DNA of 64,000 nt from Oenococcus oeni DSM 20252 = AWRIB129 (GCF_000372485.1 NZ_AQVA01000002.1:120421-184420); one strand, 5' to 3'. Counted from the stretch's first letter, positions 17,529 to 27,422 are shown. Notes: generated by a model not told the origin, from the letters alone. Program-made: numbers and translations.

Positions 17529-18445
17529 AACATAAAACGAAAATTTTACATTTGAAAAATGGTTATGATCTTTGGGGAGCCAGTTTTGGTGATCCGAATT
17601 CACCAATTAAAATTTTGGCTCTCCATGGTGGTCCTGGCGATGACGCAGATGAGTTTATCGTTTGGGCCGATCAGTTGAAGAAATTCGCTCGAATCGATGC
17701 AGAGGTTTTTGTCTATGAACAACTTGGGTCTTTTCACAGCGAATCGCCTGATTTTTCCAAAAAGGAAAATGTCGACAATTATTTAAATTATAACTACTAC
17801 ATAAATGAAGTTGAGGAAGTTCGTCAACTCTTTGACTTGGACAACTTTTATTTGGCTGGCCATTCATGGGGTGGGATTCTGGCATACGAGTATATGCTTC
17901 GTTCGGAATATCGGCAACATCTGAAAGCTGGAATCGTTTTCTCGATGAACGATAATATTGACGATTATGTAAAACAAATTAATAAAGAATTACTGGATAT
18001 GTTTGGCGAGCAAGAATTCAAATATATGAAAAGAATAGAAACTTCCGGGGATTTTTCTCAAAAGCATTACCATCAGAATTTGATCGAATTATACAAAGAA
18101 CATCTAAATAGAGACCCAAATTACAATCCCGATGATGGAATGAAAATGATGGCAGAAGATGTTTATCATCATTTTCAGGGAAATAACGAATTTGTGGTCA
18201 CTGGAGAAATGAAAAATTGGAACGTATCCAGCCGCTTACCAGAAATTGATATTCCTGTTTTAGAAACAGTGGGAGAGTTTGATACGATGTCGGTCGAATC
18301 TGCAAAAAGATCAGCTCGAAAATTGCCGCGAGGTCGTTTTGCTCTAACTGAGAACGGTGGACATTCTCATGCTCAAGACCACCCTAAAGAATTTTTTGAA
18401 CATTTGGGAAGTTTTATTAAAGATGTTGAGGCAGGAAATGTCTGA
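17525..18445 (+). CDS. Proline iminopeptidase-family alpha/beta hydrolase
   Basis: The 306-residue protein has the S33 peptidase pattern: oxyanion motif LHGGPG, nucleophile elbow GHSWGG, an acid in VGEFDTMS and the catalytic His in GGHSHAQDHP. Family members release N-terminal proline or other residues from short peptides. It overlaps the M15 gene by 4 bp and the dipeptidase gene by 8 bp. The substrate is uncertain. Confidence 0.88.
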   Translation: MKHKTKILHLKNGYDLWGASFGDPNSPIKILALHGGPGDDADEFIVWADQLKKFARIDAEVFVYEQLGSFHSESPDFSKKENVDNYLNYNYYINEVEEVRQLFDLDNFYLAGHSWGGILAYEYMLRSEYRQHLKAGIVFSMNDNIDDYVKQINKELLDMFGEQEFKYMKRIETSGDFSQKHYHQNLIELYKEHLNRDPNYNPDDGMKMMAEDVYHHFQGNNEFVVTGEMKNWNVSSRLPEIDIPVLETVGEFDTMSVESAKRSARKLPRGRFALTENGGHSHAQDHPKEFFEHLGSFIKDVEAGNV

Positions 18446-19850
18446 AGATGAATTCATTGAAAAAAACTACAATCAATGGCTAACTGATTTTCAAGAATTA
18501 TTGTCGATTAATTCGGTTCGCGATGATCATTTGGCCGATACAGTCCATCCCTATGGTCCGGGACCAAAAGCTGCTTTAAAGAAAATGATTTCCTTTGCAA
18601 TACGTGATGGTTTTACAAGGTTCGGTGTCATAGATAATCGGGCAGGTTACATCGAAATTGGTCCAAAAGATGCCCGGCAGACTGTAGGAATTTTAATCCA
18701 TGTGGATGTCGTTCCGGTTGATAAGGAATTATGGAATTATGAGCCTTTTGCCGGTACGATTGTCGATGATCGTTTGTATGGTCGCGGATCCGAGGATATG
18801 AAAGGCTCCGACATGCTCAGTTATTATGCTTTGAAAGCTCTAAAGGATCGATCTTCTACTTTTAAAAATAAAGTTAGGCTCATAATTGGTACTGATGAAG
18901 AAAATGATTGGCAGGATATGGAAGCTTATTTTACTGCCGAGGGTCGACCAGATTTGGGATTTTCTCCTGACGGCGATTTTATTGTTGAGAATGCCGAAAA
19001 GGGAATTGCTCATCTGGATTTAATATCCGATAGTAAAATTTTAAATCCTTCAAATGGACAATTGCTTTTTTTACGGGCCGGAAAGGCCTCTAACGTTGTT
19101 CCCGGTGTCGCTCGAGCAGCGGTGAAAAATGTTGCTTTTAATCGGGCACAAGAAATTTTTCAAGACTTTTTAAAGAAAGAACAGTTGACTGGTCAAATAG
19201 AAGAAGATAGTGATGGTTTTAAAATCATTTTGAATGGTTTTTCAGTTCACGGATCAACACCCGACGAAGGAAGAAACGCTGCGACTTATCTAGCTCTTTT
19301 CTTGTTGAATTTCGATTTTGATGAGCGAACAAACCGTTGGCTGAATTTTCTTGCCAAAACTATTCATCAGGATTATTTTGCAGAAAAACTGGGTATTGGT
19401 ATCACTACTCCGGAAATGGGAAAAACGACTCTTAATGCCGGAATCGTGGACTTGGAGATTAATAAAACTGCAAAAATTAATTTGAATTTGCGCTATCCGA
19501 TCGGTTTTAGCGGTCTAAAGGCGGTAGAAATTATTGAAAATAATTTTCCTTGGATCAAGGCTTATCTCCGAGATGATGGTCTAAAACCACATTTAGTTCC
19601 TGCAGACGATCCGGTAGTTACTAATCTGCTATCGATCTACAAACAAGTAACCGGAAAAGAAACTCATTTGAATGTATCCGCCGGTGCTTCTTTTGGTCGA
19701 TTAATGCCGCGGGGTGTTTGTTACGGAACCCGTTTTATTGGCCAGCAGTCGACTGCTCATCAAATCGATGAATATTTTAATTTACAAAATTATCAGCCGG
19801 CAATGAGGATTTTAATTAAATCAATTGAAGCCCTGGCTAATTTGGATTGA
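18438..19850 (+). CDS. pepV: M20-family dipeptidase (PepV/Sapep type)
   Basis: ATG 18438 behind GAGGCAGGAA is chosen; the open frame extends further upstream but only over the preceding gene. The 470 residues match PepV length. Metal and catalytic motifs are ILIHVDVVPV, YGRGSEDMKGS and IGTDEENDWQDMEAY, with FSPDGDF and a C-terminal QQSTAHQIDEY. PepV cleaves a broad set of dipeptides. As last gene of the cluster it would hydrolyse dipeptides produced by the epimerase and peptidases. Confidence 0.92.
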   Translation: MSEDEFIEKNYNQWLTDFQELLSINSVRDDHLADTVHPYGPGPKAALKKMISFAIRDGFTRFGVIDNRAGYIEIGPKDARQTVGILIHVDVVPVDKELWNYEPFAGTIVDDRLYGRGSEDMKGSDMLSYYALKALKDRSSTFKNKVRLIIGTDEENDWQDMEAYFTAEGRPDLGFSPDGDFIVENAEKGIAHLDLISDSKILNPSNGQLLFLRAGKASNVVPGVARAAVKNVAFNRAQEIFQDFLKKEQLTGQIEEDSDGFKIILNGFSVHGSTPDEGRNAATYLALFLLNFDFDERTNRWLNFLAKTIHQDYFAEKLGIGITTPEMGKTTLNAGIVDLEINKTAKINLNLRYPIGFSGLKAVEIIENNFPWIKAYLRDDGLKPHLVPADDPVVTNLLSIYKQVTGKETHLNVSAGASFGRLMPRGVCYGTRFIGQQSTAHQIDEYFNLQNYQPAMRILIKSIEALANLD

Positions 19851-19896
19851 GGATAGTTTATTTTCGATGACGAAATATTAGAAACGGATTGGACCA

Positions 19897-21614
19897 ATGT
19901 ACGGACGACTTTTTACTTATGGACGTAAAAAACTTAAATACGGATTAATTGAGGCTTTTTTCACTTGGCTTGAAAGTCTGGAAGTTTTATTATTCCTTTG
20001 GGCTTTGGCCGATTATTACAATAGCCATCGACTTGGATTTTTTTCTATCTGATTATCCCAGTTATTTTTCTGTCGATTATCGTTTATAGATTTCTTTTTT
20101 TCGAAAAAATTGTTCAAGTATGGTCAAATTCGGCTATCAAAGAGATTCAAAAAGACTTTTTAAATGTTTATTTAAGAAAAAATAATTTTAATCAAAAGAT
20201 CTCTGCTTTAATTCAGCGTGATTTAAAAGCGATTACCGATTTAAATTCTTTTTACGCTTTAATTGTGCCGACACTTATTAAACTGTCTTTGACCGGTTTG
20301 CTGCTGATAATTTTTATTATAATCTGGCAGCCTCTTGCTATATTTATTCCTTTTTTGTCAATTATATTGATAGGTCTCGGCATGATGGCTTTAGCTAAAC
20401 ATGGCGATAAAGAAAATGCGCGTTATATAAATAGTTTTGTCCATATGGGTGAACGTTTTCTAGATGATTTTTTTGAAATGAACGCAATTATTATGTATCG
20501 AAGGGACAGAGCTTTCTCTGCTGATTTTCATCGTGATTCGGAAAATTTCAGGAAAAGAACAATGGCTGTTCTGGCCTATCAATTACAAACGCTGAATATT
20601 TTGGATTTTGCTATATATGGCGGCATTGGTGCTTTTGCTTTATTTTTGTCTTTTGGAACGGCGCAGGGCAATTTATCGGTTGTGCAAGCAATAATTTTAT
20701 TCGTATTAGATGCTGATTGGTTCATTGAATTTCGAAAGTCTGGCTATTTCATTCATGTAATGAAACAATTAAGTCCGACTTTAAAACATATTTTTGCTCA
20801 AATAGATGATAAGAATTCTTTTTCGCCTCAGAAAAAACAAAGAACGATTGCGAATGATATTCCAAAAATTTTGGAAATAACGATCAATAATCTCTCAATT
20901 GGTTATGATAAACCATTAATAACACAATTATCATGGTCTTTAAAAATCGGCCATCTTTATGCTTTATCTGGTCAAAGCGGTTCAGGTAAAAGTACTTTGG
21001 CAAAAACTTTAATGGCTCAGCAAAAATCTCTGGCAGGAGAAATTTCTTTTTCCGATAAAAAATTAAGATTTGACGCGAATTTTCGACATGATTGGCTTAA
21101 AAGAGCGATTTATTTAGGCAGCGAACCTTATTTGTTTAGCGGTTCGATTATTGATAATTTATTGTTTGCCAGCAAATATAATCGAAAAGAGCTAATAAAA
21201 ATTTTTGATAAATTTGGTTTGTGTTCTTTTGTTTCTAGCTTGCCTGGCCAATATGATAGTCAGGTTGGTGAAAATGGAAAATGGCTATCGCCTGGCCAAC
21301 GCCAGCAAATCGCCTTTGGGCGAGCTGTTGCAGCCGACAAAAATTTTTATATTTTTGACGAAGTCACTTCAAATATTGATCATGAGAACGCAGGGATTAT
21401 TCTCCGGGCTATGAAACGTTTGGCTAAAGAGAAAATCGTTTTAATAATTACGCACAAAATAGAAGACTTGAAACAAAGCGATCAAATTGCTTTCATCACT
21501 GAAAAAAAGGCCGTAATCGGTCCTTATGAATCATTATTAAAAAATTCGCCTTCCTTCAAGAACCTTATCAATCAACAATTTCTTTTGTTGAAAGGAAATA
21601 AGCAAGATGCTTAA
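19897..21614 (+). pseudogene. CydD-like ABC exporter half-transporter, frameshifted
   Basis: The N-terminal part begins at ATG 19897 (MYGRLFTYGRKKLKYG) and stops at TGA after GFFSI. Adding one T to the seven-T run 20038-20044 fuses it to a frame reading through KIVQVWSNS to the long 3' frame ending at 21614, giving about 570 residues. The ATPase has an intact Walker A (SGQSGSGKST), signature LSPGQ and Walker B FYIFDE. The membrane region resembles CydD (GERFLDDFFEMNAI). A truncated protein from an internal start is possible. It overlaps the partner gene by 8 bp. Confidence 0.8.
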
Positions 21615-23229
21615 ACGACTACTTATTCAAACACATCGATTAAATAATTTACTTCTAGCAAGTATTTTTTGTGGTGCGATTTCCACCTTACTTCAGATTT
21701 TTATTATTGCAGCGGCTTTTTACTTAATTATTCAACATCAATTCAGTTGGACTTATGCGCTAATTTTACTTTTTGTGGCTTTGGCTTTGGGTTTTTCGCG
21801 ATTTGGTGAACAATATTTGGGACATTTTATTGCTTTTCATTTGCTGGCAGATTTAAGAACGCAATTATATGATCATTTATTGTCGTTGGCTCCAGCCAAA
21901 TTGGATGACAAAGAATCCGGTAAGATATTAAAGTTACTGGTTAAGGATATTGAACAAATCGAGGTTTTTTACGCACATACAATCGCACCAGTTGTGATTG
22001 CTGTTCTTCTTTCATTTTTACAAAGTTTCCTGATTTTTTTGTTTTCGCCATTGATGGGGACCTTGGCATTACTGTCTTATTTTTGGATTGGGTTTGTCCT
22101 TCCTCTTTTCAGAAAGAAGAAGATTGAAAATACGAGTTCATCTTTATCAAAATATGAAACTGAAAATGATCAGTTATTGAGTGAGACTGTTAACGGAAAA
22201 AGCCTTTTGCAACAATTTCAAAAAATCGAACAACGAATCTCTCTTTTAGATAAACAGCGGGATTTAATAGGTAATACAATCAAAAAAGGGACTTTTAGCG
22301 ATTCAGCCGCTGCCACGGCAACTCAATTAAGTTTATTATTTTTCTCGATTGCAATGGGATATTTGGCTTTTAATTTCTCTGTTGGGAATACTTTATGTTG
22401 GGTAATTGCTTTTACTTTTCCATTTTCTTTTGGCAGAGTTCTCGCCTTAGCCAATCTTCCAAGTTCTCTAGGCAATGCTTTACTATCTGCTAAGAATATT
22501 TTTAAAATTCTCGATGAAAAAGCAGTATCCAATTTATCTGAAAATCAAGAAATTTCTTTGATCAAACAAAGTCGTTTTGTAGATGTGAATTTTTCATATC
22601 CTTTGCGTCCTAATAAAACCGTTTTGAAAGATGCTTCTTTGATTGGAAAAAAATCGGAAGTCATCGGAATTATTGGCGAAAGTGGAGAGAGGAAGAGCAC
22701 TTTGATGAAGCTTTTGATGAAATGGTATCAACCAAAGAAAGGCTTAATAGAAGTATATAGTCATGATTTGCGGAAAATAAAAAAATCCGGCCTTCGCAAA
22801 CAAATTAATTATGTTGCCCAAAATCCTTTAATTCTTTCCGGTACGATCCGAGAAAACATAACTTTAAAAAATAATAGTTTTTCTGATTCAAAAATTTGGG
22901 AGTCTTTAAAGAAAGTTGAATTGGATAAAACCGTCAAAAAAATGCCCAAAGAGCTTGATACAAAAATCAGTCGTTTAGAGCAGCGTTTTTCTTCCGGCGA
23001 ATTGCAAAGACTGGAAATTGCCAGAGCATTGCTGTACCCGAGTTCAATATTGATTTTAGACGAACCGACAAGCAACTTGGACACCCTTAATGAAGCAATT
23101 ATAATTAATAGTCTGCAGAATTATTATCGGGGACTAATATTTATTGTGATTCACAGGCCAAGTTCACTTTCCTTCACTGAACGGGTTTATCGTTTAGCTG
23201 GTGGAGAGTTAGCCGAAATTAAGCAATAA
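21607..23229 (+). CDS. CydC-like ABC exporter half-transporter with altered Walker A
   Basis: The 540-residue protein has an N-terminal six-helix permease domain with EQIEVFYAHTIAP, a CydC-like segment, and a C-terminal ATPase. The Walker A motif reads GESGERKST, with Arg where the last Gly of GxxGxGK is expected; this is one base from a normal Gly codon. The signature FSSGE and Walker B ILILDEP are intact. Together with the frameshifted partner, the exporter looks impaired. CydDC exports thiols needed for cytochrome bd assembly, but similar pairs transport other substrates. Confidence 0.82.
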   Translation: MLKRLLIQTHRLNNLLLASIFCGAISTLLQIFIIAAAFYLIIQHQFSWTYALILLFVALALGFSRFGEQYLGHFIAFHLLADLRTQLYDHLLSLAPAKLDDKESGKILKLLVKDIEQIEVFYAHTIAPVVIAVLLSFLQSFLIFLFSPLMGTLALLSYFWIGFVLPLFRKKKIENTSSSLSKYETENDQLLSETVNGKSLLQQFQKIEQRISLLDKQRDLIGNTIKKGTFSDSAAATATQLSLLFFSIAMGYLAFNFSVGNTLCWVIAFTFPFSFGRVLALANLPSSLGNALLSAKNIFKILDEKAVSNLSENQEISLIKQSRFVDVNFSYPLRPNKTVLKDASLIGKKSEVIGIIGESGERKSTLMKLLMKWYQPKKGLIEVYSHDLRKIKKSGLRKQINYVAQNPLILSGTIRENITLKNNSFSDSKIWESLKKVELDKTVKKMPKELDTKISRLEQRFSSGELQRLEIARALLYPSSILILDEPTSNLDTLNEAIIINSLQNYYRGLIFIVIHRPSSLSFTERVYRLAGGELAEIKQ

Positions 23230-23265
23230 AAAAGTTACTATTTTCGAGTAACTTTTTTATTGCTT
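23221..23265. terminator. Bidirectional terminator, perfect 19-bp inverted repeat
   Basis: AAGCAATAAAAAAGTTACT (23221-23239) and its exact complement (23247-23265) flank a 7-nt loop. The arms contain A6/T6 runs, so it can terminate both convergent genes. It includes the 3' ends of both coding regions. Confidence 0.9.
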
Positions 23266-24094
23266 ATTTTTTTATTTTTTGCGTTCCTGAATTCAGCAAT
23301 TGACCAACGACTGGAAGCTGACCGAAACTGCCGACTTGATCGTTTGAAACAACAATTGTATTGGTATCCGATTTTGCCAATTCGGTAAAGGCATTGATGC
23401 TTTGGTTTTGAAAGTATTTGTTATCGGCATTTTTCAATCCAGTTTGAACAGTATCAATTCGATATTTCTCAGCTTCAGCCCGTGTTTTTGTGGCATCAGC
23501 TTGAGCTTTGGCTGTTGCCACAATTGCATCGTTTTTAGCTTTGGTTGTTAACTCAATCGACTTTGCTTCCCCTTCGGCTTGAGCAATTGTTGCAACACGT
23601 TCTCGATCAGCTGTTAACTGTTTGTCCATTGCTTCTTGGATAGCTCGTGACGGAGTTAACTCATCAATATTGATTCGATCAACGTTAATCCCGTAAGTAT
23701 TAGTTAAATCACCAATAGCCGAAGCTAATTCCTGGTTTATTCTGGCTGTCGCGCCTAAGGCTTCATTTAAATCCAAACGACCTATAATATCACGTAAGTG
23801 ACCACGAACTAATTGAGCCATTGATTCTACCGAGTCGGTGTTTTCGTATTCGTATTTTACAGCATCAGTTACATGATAATTTAAAGTAACGCTGGCAGAT
23901 ACATCCGCGTTATCCTTCGTTATGACTGAATAGTTCGGCAACTTCAAAGGGCTCATTGCCAAGGTGACTTTCTTTATTCCTTGAAAAAAGGGAATGTAAA
24001 AATGAATTCCCGGATCAACACTTTTTCGATATTTTCCTAATACTTCGACTAATCCTTTATTGTTTTGTGGAACGATCTTAAAAAATAGTGCCAT
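23264..24094 (-). CDS. SPFH/Band 7 (stomatin-like) protein without membrane helix
   Basis: The 276-residue protein has an SPFH domain from near the N-terminus (about 5-180: VPQNNKGLVEVLGKYRKSVDPGIHFYIPF, LNYHVTDA, NTYGINVDRINIDEL). An alanine- and glutamate-rich coiled coil follows (about 170-220), then a Gly-containing tail. Typical stomatins begin with a hydrophobic hairpin; here the N-terminus MALFFKIVPQN is too short for a membrane span. The gene starts 8 bp after the RHH-NfeD gene with an AGGAGAG ribosome site, so they form an operon. A membrane-associated scaffold is inferred. Confidence 0.88.
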   Translation of the reverse strand: MALFFKIVPQNNKGLVEVLGKYRKSVDPGIHFYIPFFQGIKKVTLAMSPLKLPNYSVITKDNADVSASVTLNYHVTDAVKYEYENTDSVESMAQLVRGHLRDIIGRLDLNEALGATARINQELASAIGDLTNTYGINVDRINIDELTPSRAIQEAMDKQLTADRERVATIAQAEGEAKSIELTTKAKNDAIVATAKAQADATKTRAEAEKYRIDTVQTGLKNADNKYFQNQSINAFTELAKSDTNTIVVSNDQVGSFGQLPVVGQLLNSGTQKIKK

Positions 24095-24102
24095 TTTCTC
24101 TC

Positions 24103-24480
24103 CTAATTTGCCATTTCCATTTTTCTCAGCGTTAAGACATTGCCATTGGCTTCAAGAATAACGTAATTAGCTGTTTTATCGACTTTTTGGTTATCTTCAA
24201 TTAAATAGCGGTAATAGATTCCCGAAACTTCAACGAGACCATTCTTGTCGTTAATTCTTTTTCCGGGTATCAGTGTACCAACGAACTGTCGATCCTCGAA
24301 AGAATTATTTTTAACATCTTTTTCAAGAATTTTTGTGATATAAGAATTTACACTTCGATTGTCAGCGGCAGCTAAGCGCGTGATTTTTTCGTGTAATTCA
24401 GGATCAATTCGTAATGCTATATTTCCGGATTTTTTCGTGCTCGTAAGTTGCCCCCAATTTCTATAACTCCATCTGGACAA
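24103..24480 (-). CDS. Fusion of HicB-like ribbon-helix-helix domain and NfeD-like OB-fold domain
   Basis: The 125-residue protein starts at TTG 24480, the only candidate start in this frame. Residues about 15-55 (KKSGNIALRIDPELHEKI...NRSVNSYITKIL) match HicB-type ribbon-helix-helix DNA-binding domains. Residues about 68-124 (GLVEVSGIYYRYLIEDN, VILEANGNVLTLRKME) resemble the small beta-barrel at the C-terminus of NfeD proteins, the usual operon partner of stomatins. The membrane segments of NfeD are absent. The downstream SPFH gene supports the NfeD assignment. No toxin gene is adjacent, so a HicAB module is unlikely. Confidence 0.65.
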   Translation of the reverse strand: MSRWSYRNWGQLTSTKKSGNIALRIDPELHEKITRLAAADNRSVNSYITKILEKDVKNNSFEDRQFVGTLIPGKRINDKNGLVEVSGIYYRYLIEDNQKVDKTANYVILEANGNVLTLRKMEMAN

Positions 24481-24887
24481 TGATCATGATATCACATTGA
24501 TATATTTTTTATATTAAAGTTTCTTTAATGTTTAAATGCTCAAGCATAAATTACTAAGGGTTTTTAATCGTGAAAGGCCGCTCTGTTTAATTCCAGCGTA
24601 TAATATGTCTTGCGTAGATTGAAATATTATTGAAACTTATTCAAATAATATTTTCAGTTACTTGTAGCTTTAATCAACTGACTATTATTCAACCGGATGG
24701 ATAAGTAAGAGAGGAATTTTTATTAAATTGAATTACACTAAATAATATGAAAGCTGAGAATTTGTAATTTAGAGACAAGCAACACAGAAGAATAATTTGT
24801 CTTTTTTTAATGAGTTACGAATAAATGATTTTGAATTGACGCGCCGGATTTTTAATTTAGACGTACTGAACTTAGAAGGGATGAAAG
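24481..24887. other. Intergenic region, divergent control of RHH-NfeD and pepN
   Basis: No credible gene is seen in these 407 bp. An imperfect AT-rich inverted repeat lies at about 24622-24655 (AATATTATT-GAA / TTC-AAATAATATT). A TATAAT lies near 24600 and a TTGACG-containing stretch around 24836 could feed pepN, but I cannot assign promoters firmly. Confidence 0.4.
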
Positions 24888-27422
24888 ATGACTGAATTTA
24901 AACATTTTTTTGAAACATTTCAACCGGAACATTATGAAATTTTTTTGGATATCAATCGAGAAAACAAAAAGTTTTCTGGTAAAACAACAATTAGCGGCAA
25001 TGCAAAAAACACTAAAATTGCCATCCATGAAAAGGATTTAACAATTAAATCTGTTCAATCTGATGGACATGACTTGTCATTTAATATTGATCCCGAATTA
25101 GATGCGATTAAGATTGAATTACCTCAGACCGGTAAAACAAGTTTGACGATAAGTTACACAGCAACTTTAACCGATAGTATGATGGGAATTTATCCTTCAT
25201 ATTACGAAGTTAATGGCGAGAAAAAACAAATTATTGGTACACAATTTGAAACGACCTTCGCTCGGCAGGCTTTCCCTTGTATTGATGAACCGGAAGCTAA
25301 AGCAACTTTTGATTTGGCAATTAAATTCGACGAAAAGCCGGGTGAAACGATTTTAGCAAACATGCCGGAAGTACGCGAAAAAGATGGCGTGCATTATTTT
25401 GATACGACAATGCGCATGTCGACTTACCTGGTTGCGTTCGCTTTTGGGGATTTACAAAGTAAAAAAACATCAACCAAGAGTGGTGTTGAAGTTAGTGTAT
25501 ATAGTACTAAAGCCCATCCAATTAAGCAACTTGATTTTGCCTTGGACATTGCCAAACGTTCAATTGAGTTTTATGAAGAATTTTATCAAACCCCCTATCC
25601 GTTACCGCAGTCCAATCAGTTGGCTTTGCCTGATTTTTCAGCCGGGGCTATGGAAAACTGGGGACTTGTGACTTACCGTGAAGCTTATTTGCTGCTTGAT
25701 CCGGATAACACAGCCCTTAATACGAAACAGCTTGTTGCTACAGTGATTGCGCATGAATTGGCGCATCAGTGGTTTGGCGATTTGGTTACGATGAAATGGT
25801 GGGATGATTTGTGGCTAAATGAAAGTTTTGCCAATATGATGGAGTATGTTGCCGTAGATGCCATTGAGCCAAGCTGGAATATTTGGGAAACCTTCCAGAC
25901 TTCTGATGTACCATCTGCTTTGCAACGTGATGCAACCGACGGTGTACAATCTGTTCATGTGCAGGTTGAACATCCGGCAGAAATCGATGCTTTATTCGAT
26001 GGTGCAATTGTTTACGCGAAGGGCGCTCGTATGTTGGTTATGGTGCGAGCATTGATTGGCGATGACGCCCTGCGTAAGGGCCTGAAAAATTATTTCGCCG
26101 CACATCATTACGGCAACGCAACAGGACATGATTTATGGTCCGCTTTGGGCGATGCTTCCGGTATAGATGTCAGTGCTGTTATGAATTCATGGCTTGAACA
26201 GCCAGGCTATCCAGCTGTAGCGGCTGCTGTTGTAAATGGTAAATTGACTATCTCGCAACAGCAATTCTTCATTGGCGAAAATCAGGAAGCAGGACGTCTT
26301 TGGCAAATTCCTCTGAATAGTAATTATGATTCAGTACCTGCTATTTTTGCTGATAAGAATTTAACAATTGGTGATTATTCCGAATTACGCAAAGCAGCCG
26401 GTGAGCCTTTTCGATTGAATATTGGCAATAATTCGCATTTCATTGTCAAATACGATAAAACTTTGCTGTCAGATATTTTAGATGATATTAATTCATTTGA
26501 TTCCGTTTCCCAACTTCAAATTTTGCAGGACTTACGTTTATTGGCAGAGGGTCGACAAGTCCTGTACGCCGATATCGTTCCTTTGTTAATGCGTTTTTCA
26601 AGTAGCAGGTCGATGCTTGTTAATGCTGCTCTTTATCGTGTTGCCAACAACCTGAAAAAGTTTGTGACGCCAAAATCTGATGAAGAGAAGGCGCTGAAAG
26701 TACTCTTTGAAAAATTGAGTTCTAAACAGTTTATACGTTTAGGTTGGAAGCCTAAACCATCTGAATCAAACGATGATCAATTGACTCGTCCATATGTTTT
26801 AAATGCGGCACTGTATGCCGAGAATGACGATGCGATTTCATCGGCGCATGATTTATTCGTCGATAATGCTGACAAATTGTTGAGTTTGCCGGCAGGCGTC
26901 CGCGTGTATGTCTTGGCGAACGAAATGAAAAACTTTGCTAATACAGCACTATTCGATAAATTATTAACTGCTTATCATGATTCTTCGGATGCCAGTTTTA
27001 AAGAAGACCTGCGTGTAGCTATCACTAGTGTAACGGACAGCTCTCTTATTGCACACTTAATTGAAAAATTCGAGGATGCCGATGTGATCAAACCCCAAGA
27101 TCTGCGCGGCTGGTTCTATAGTCTTTTGGCCAATAATAATGCTCAGCAAGCAGCTTGGGATTGGATTCGTAAGGATTGGGATTGGTTGGAAGATACTGTT
27201 GGCGGCGACATGGAGTTTGCAACTTATATTACAGTTATTTCGATGGTTTTTCGTACACCGGAGCGTTTAACAGAATTTAAAGAATTCTTCGAACCGAAAT
27301 TGAATACACCTGGTTTAACCCGTGAAATCAGTATGGATATCAAGGTAATTGCAAACCGTGTTGATTTGGTTGAAGCAGAAAAAACTTCTGTCATTGCAGC
27401 TATTTTGGAAGCAGGTAGATAA
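24888..27422 (+). CDS. pepN: Aminopeptidase N (M1 family)
   Basis: The 844-residue zinc aminopeptidase of the proteolytic system is intact. It has the exopeptidase motif GAMENWG and the zinc motif HELAHQWFGDLVTMKWWDDLWLNE, with the zinc Glu 19 residues after the second His. The length agrees with lactic acid bacterial PepN (about 844-850). An AGAAGGGATGAAAG ribosome site precedes ATG 24888. It releases N-terminal residues from casein- or must-derived peptides in the cytoplasm. Confidence 0.97.
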   Translation: MTEFKHFFETFQPEHYEIFLDINRENKKFSGKTTISGNAKNTKIAIHEKDLTIKSVQSDGHDLSFNIDPELDAIKIELPQTGKTSLTISYTATLTDSMMGIYPSYYEVNGEKKQIIGTQFETTFARQAFPCIDEPEAKATFDLAIKFDEKPGETILANMPEVREKDGVHYFDTTMRMSTYLVAFAFGDLQSKKTSTKSGVEVSVYSTKAHPIKQLDFALDIAKRSIEFYEEFYQTPYPLPQSNQLALPDFSAGAMENWGLVTYREAYLLLDPDNTALNTKQLVATVIAHELAHQWFGDLVTMKWWDDLWLNESFANMMEYVAVDAIEPSWNIWETFQTSDVPSALQRDATDGVQSVHVQVEHPAEIDALFDGAIVYAKGARMLVMVRALIGDDALRKGLKNYFAAHHYGNATGHDLWSALGDASGIDVSAVMNSWLEQPGYPAVAAAVVNGKLTISQQQFFIGENQEAGRLWQIPLNSNYDSVPAIFADKNLTIGDYSELRKAAGEPFRLNIGNNSHFIVKYDKTLLSDILDDINSFDSVSQLQILQDLRLLAEGRQVLYADIVPLLMRFSSSRSMLVNAALYRVANNLKKFVTPKSDEEKALKVLFEKLSSKQFIRLGWKPKPSESNDDQLTRPYVLNAALYAENDDAISSAHDLFVDNADKLLSLPAGVRVYVLANEMKNFANTALFDKLLTAYHDSSDASFKEDLRVAITSVTDSSLIAHLIEKFEDADVIKPQDLRGWFYSLLANNNAQQAAWDWIRKDWDWLEDTVGGDMEFATYITVISMVFRTPERLTEFKEFFEPKLNTPGLTREISMDIKVIANRVDLVEAEKTSVIAAILEAGR

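Noticed and set aside
24103..24480. HicAB toxin-antitoxin module
   Set aside because: Only a HicB-like RHH is present; no HicA-type toxin gene is adjacent, and the partner is an SPFH protein.
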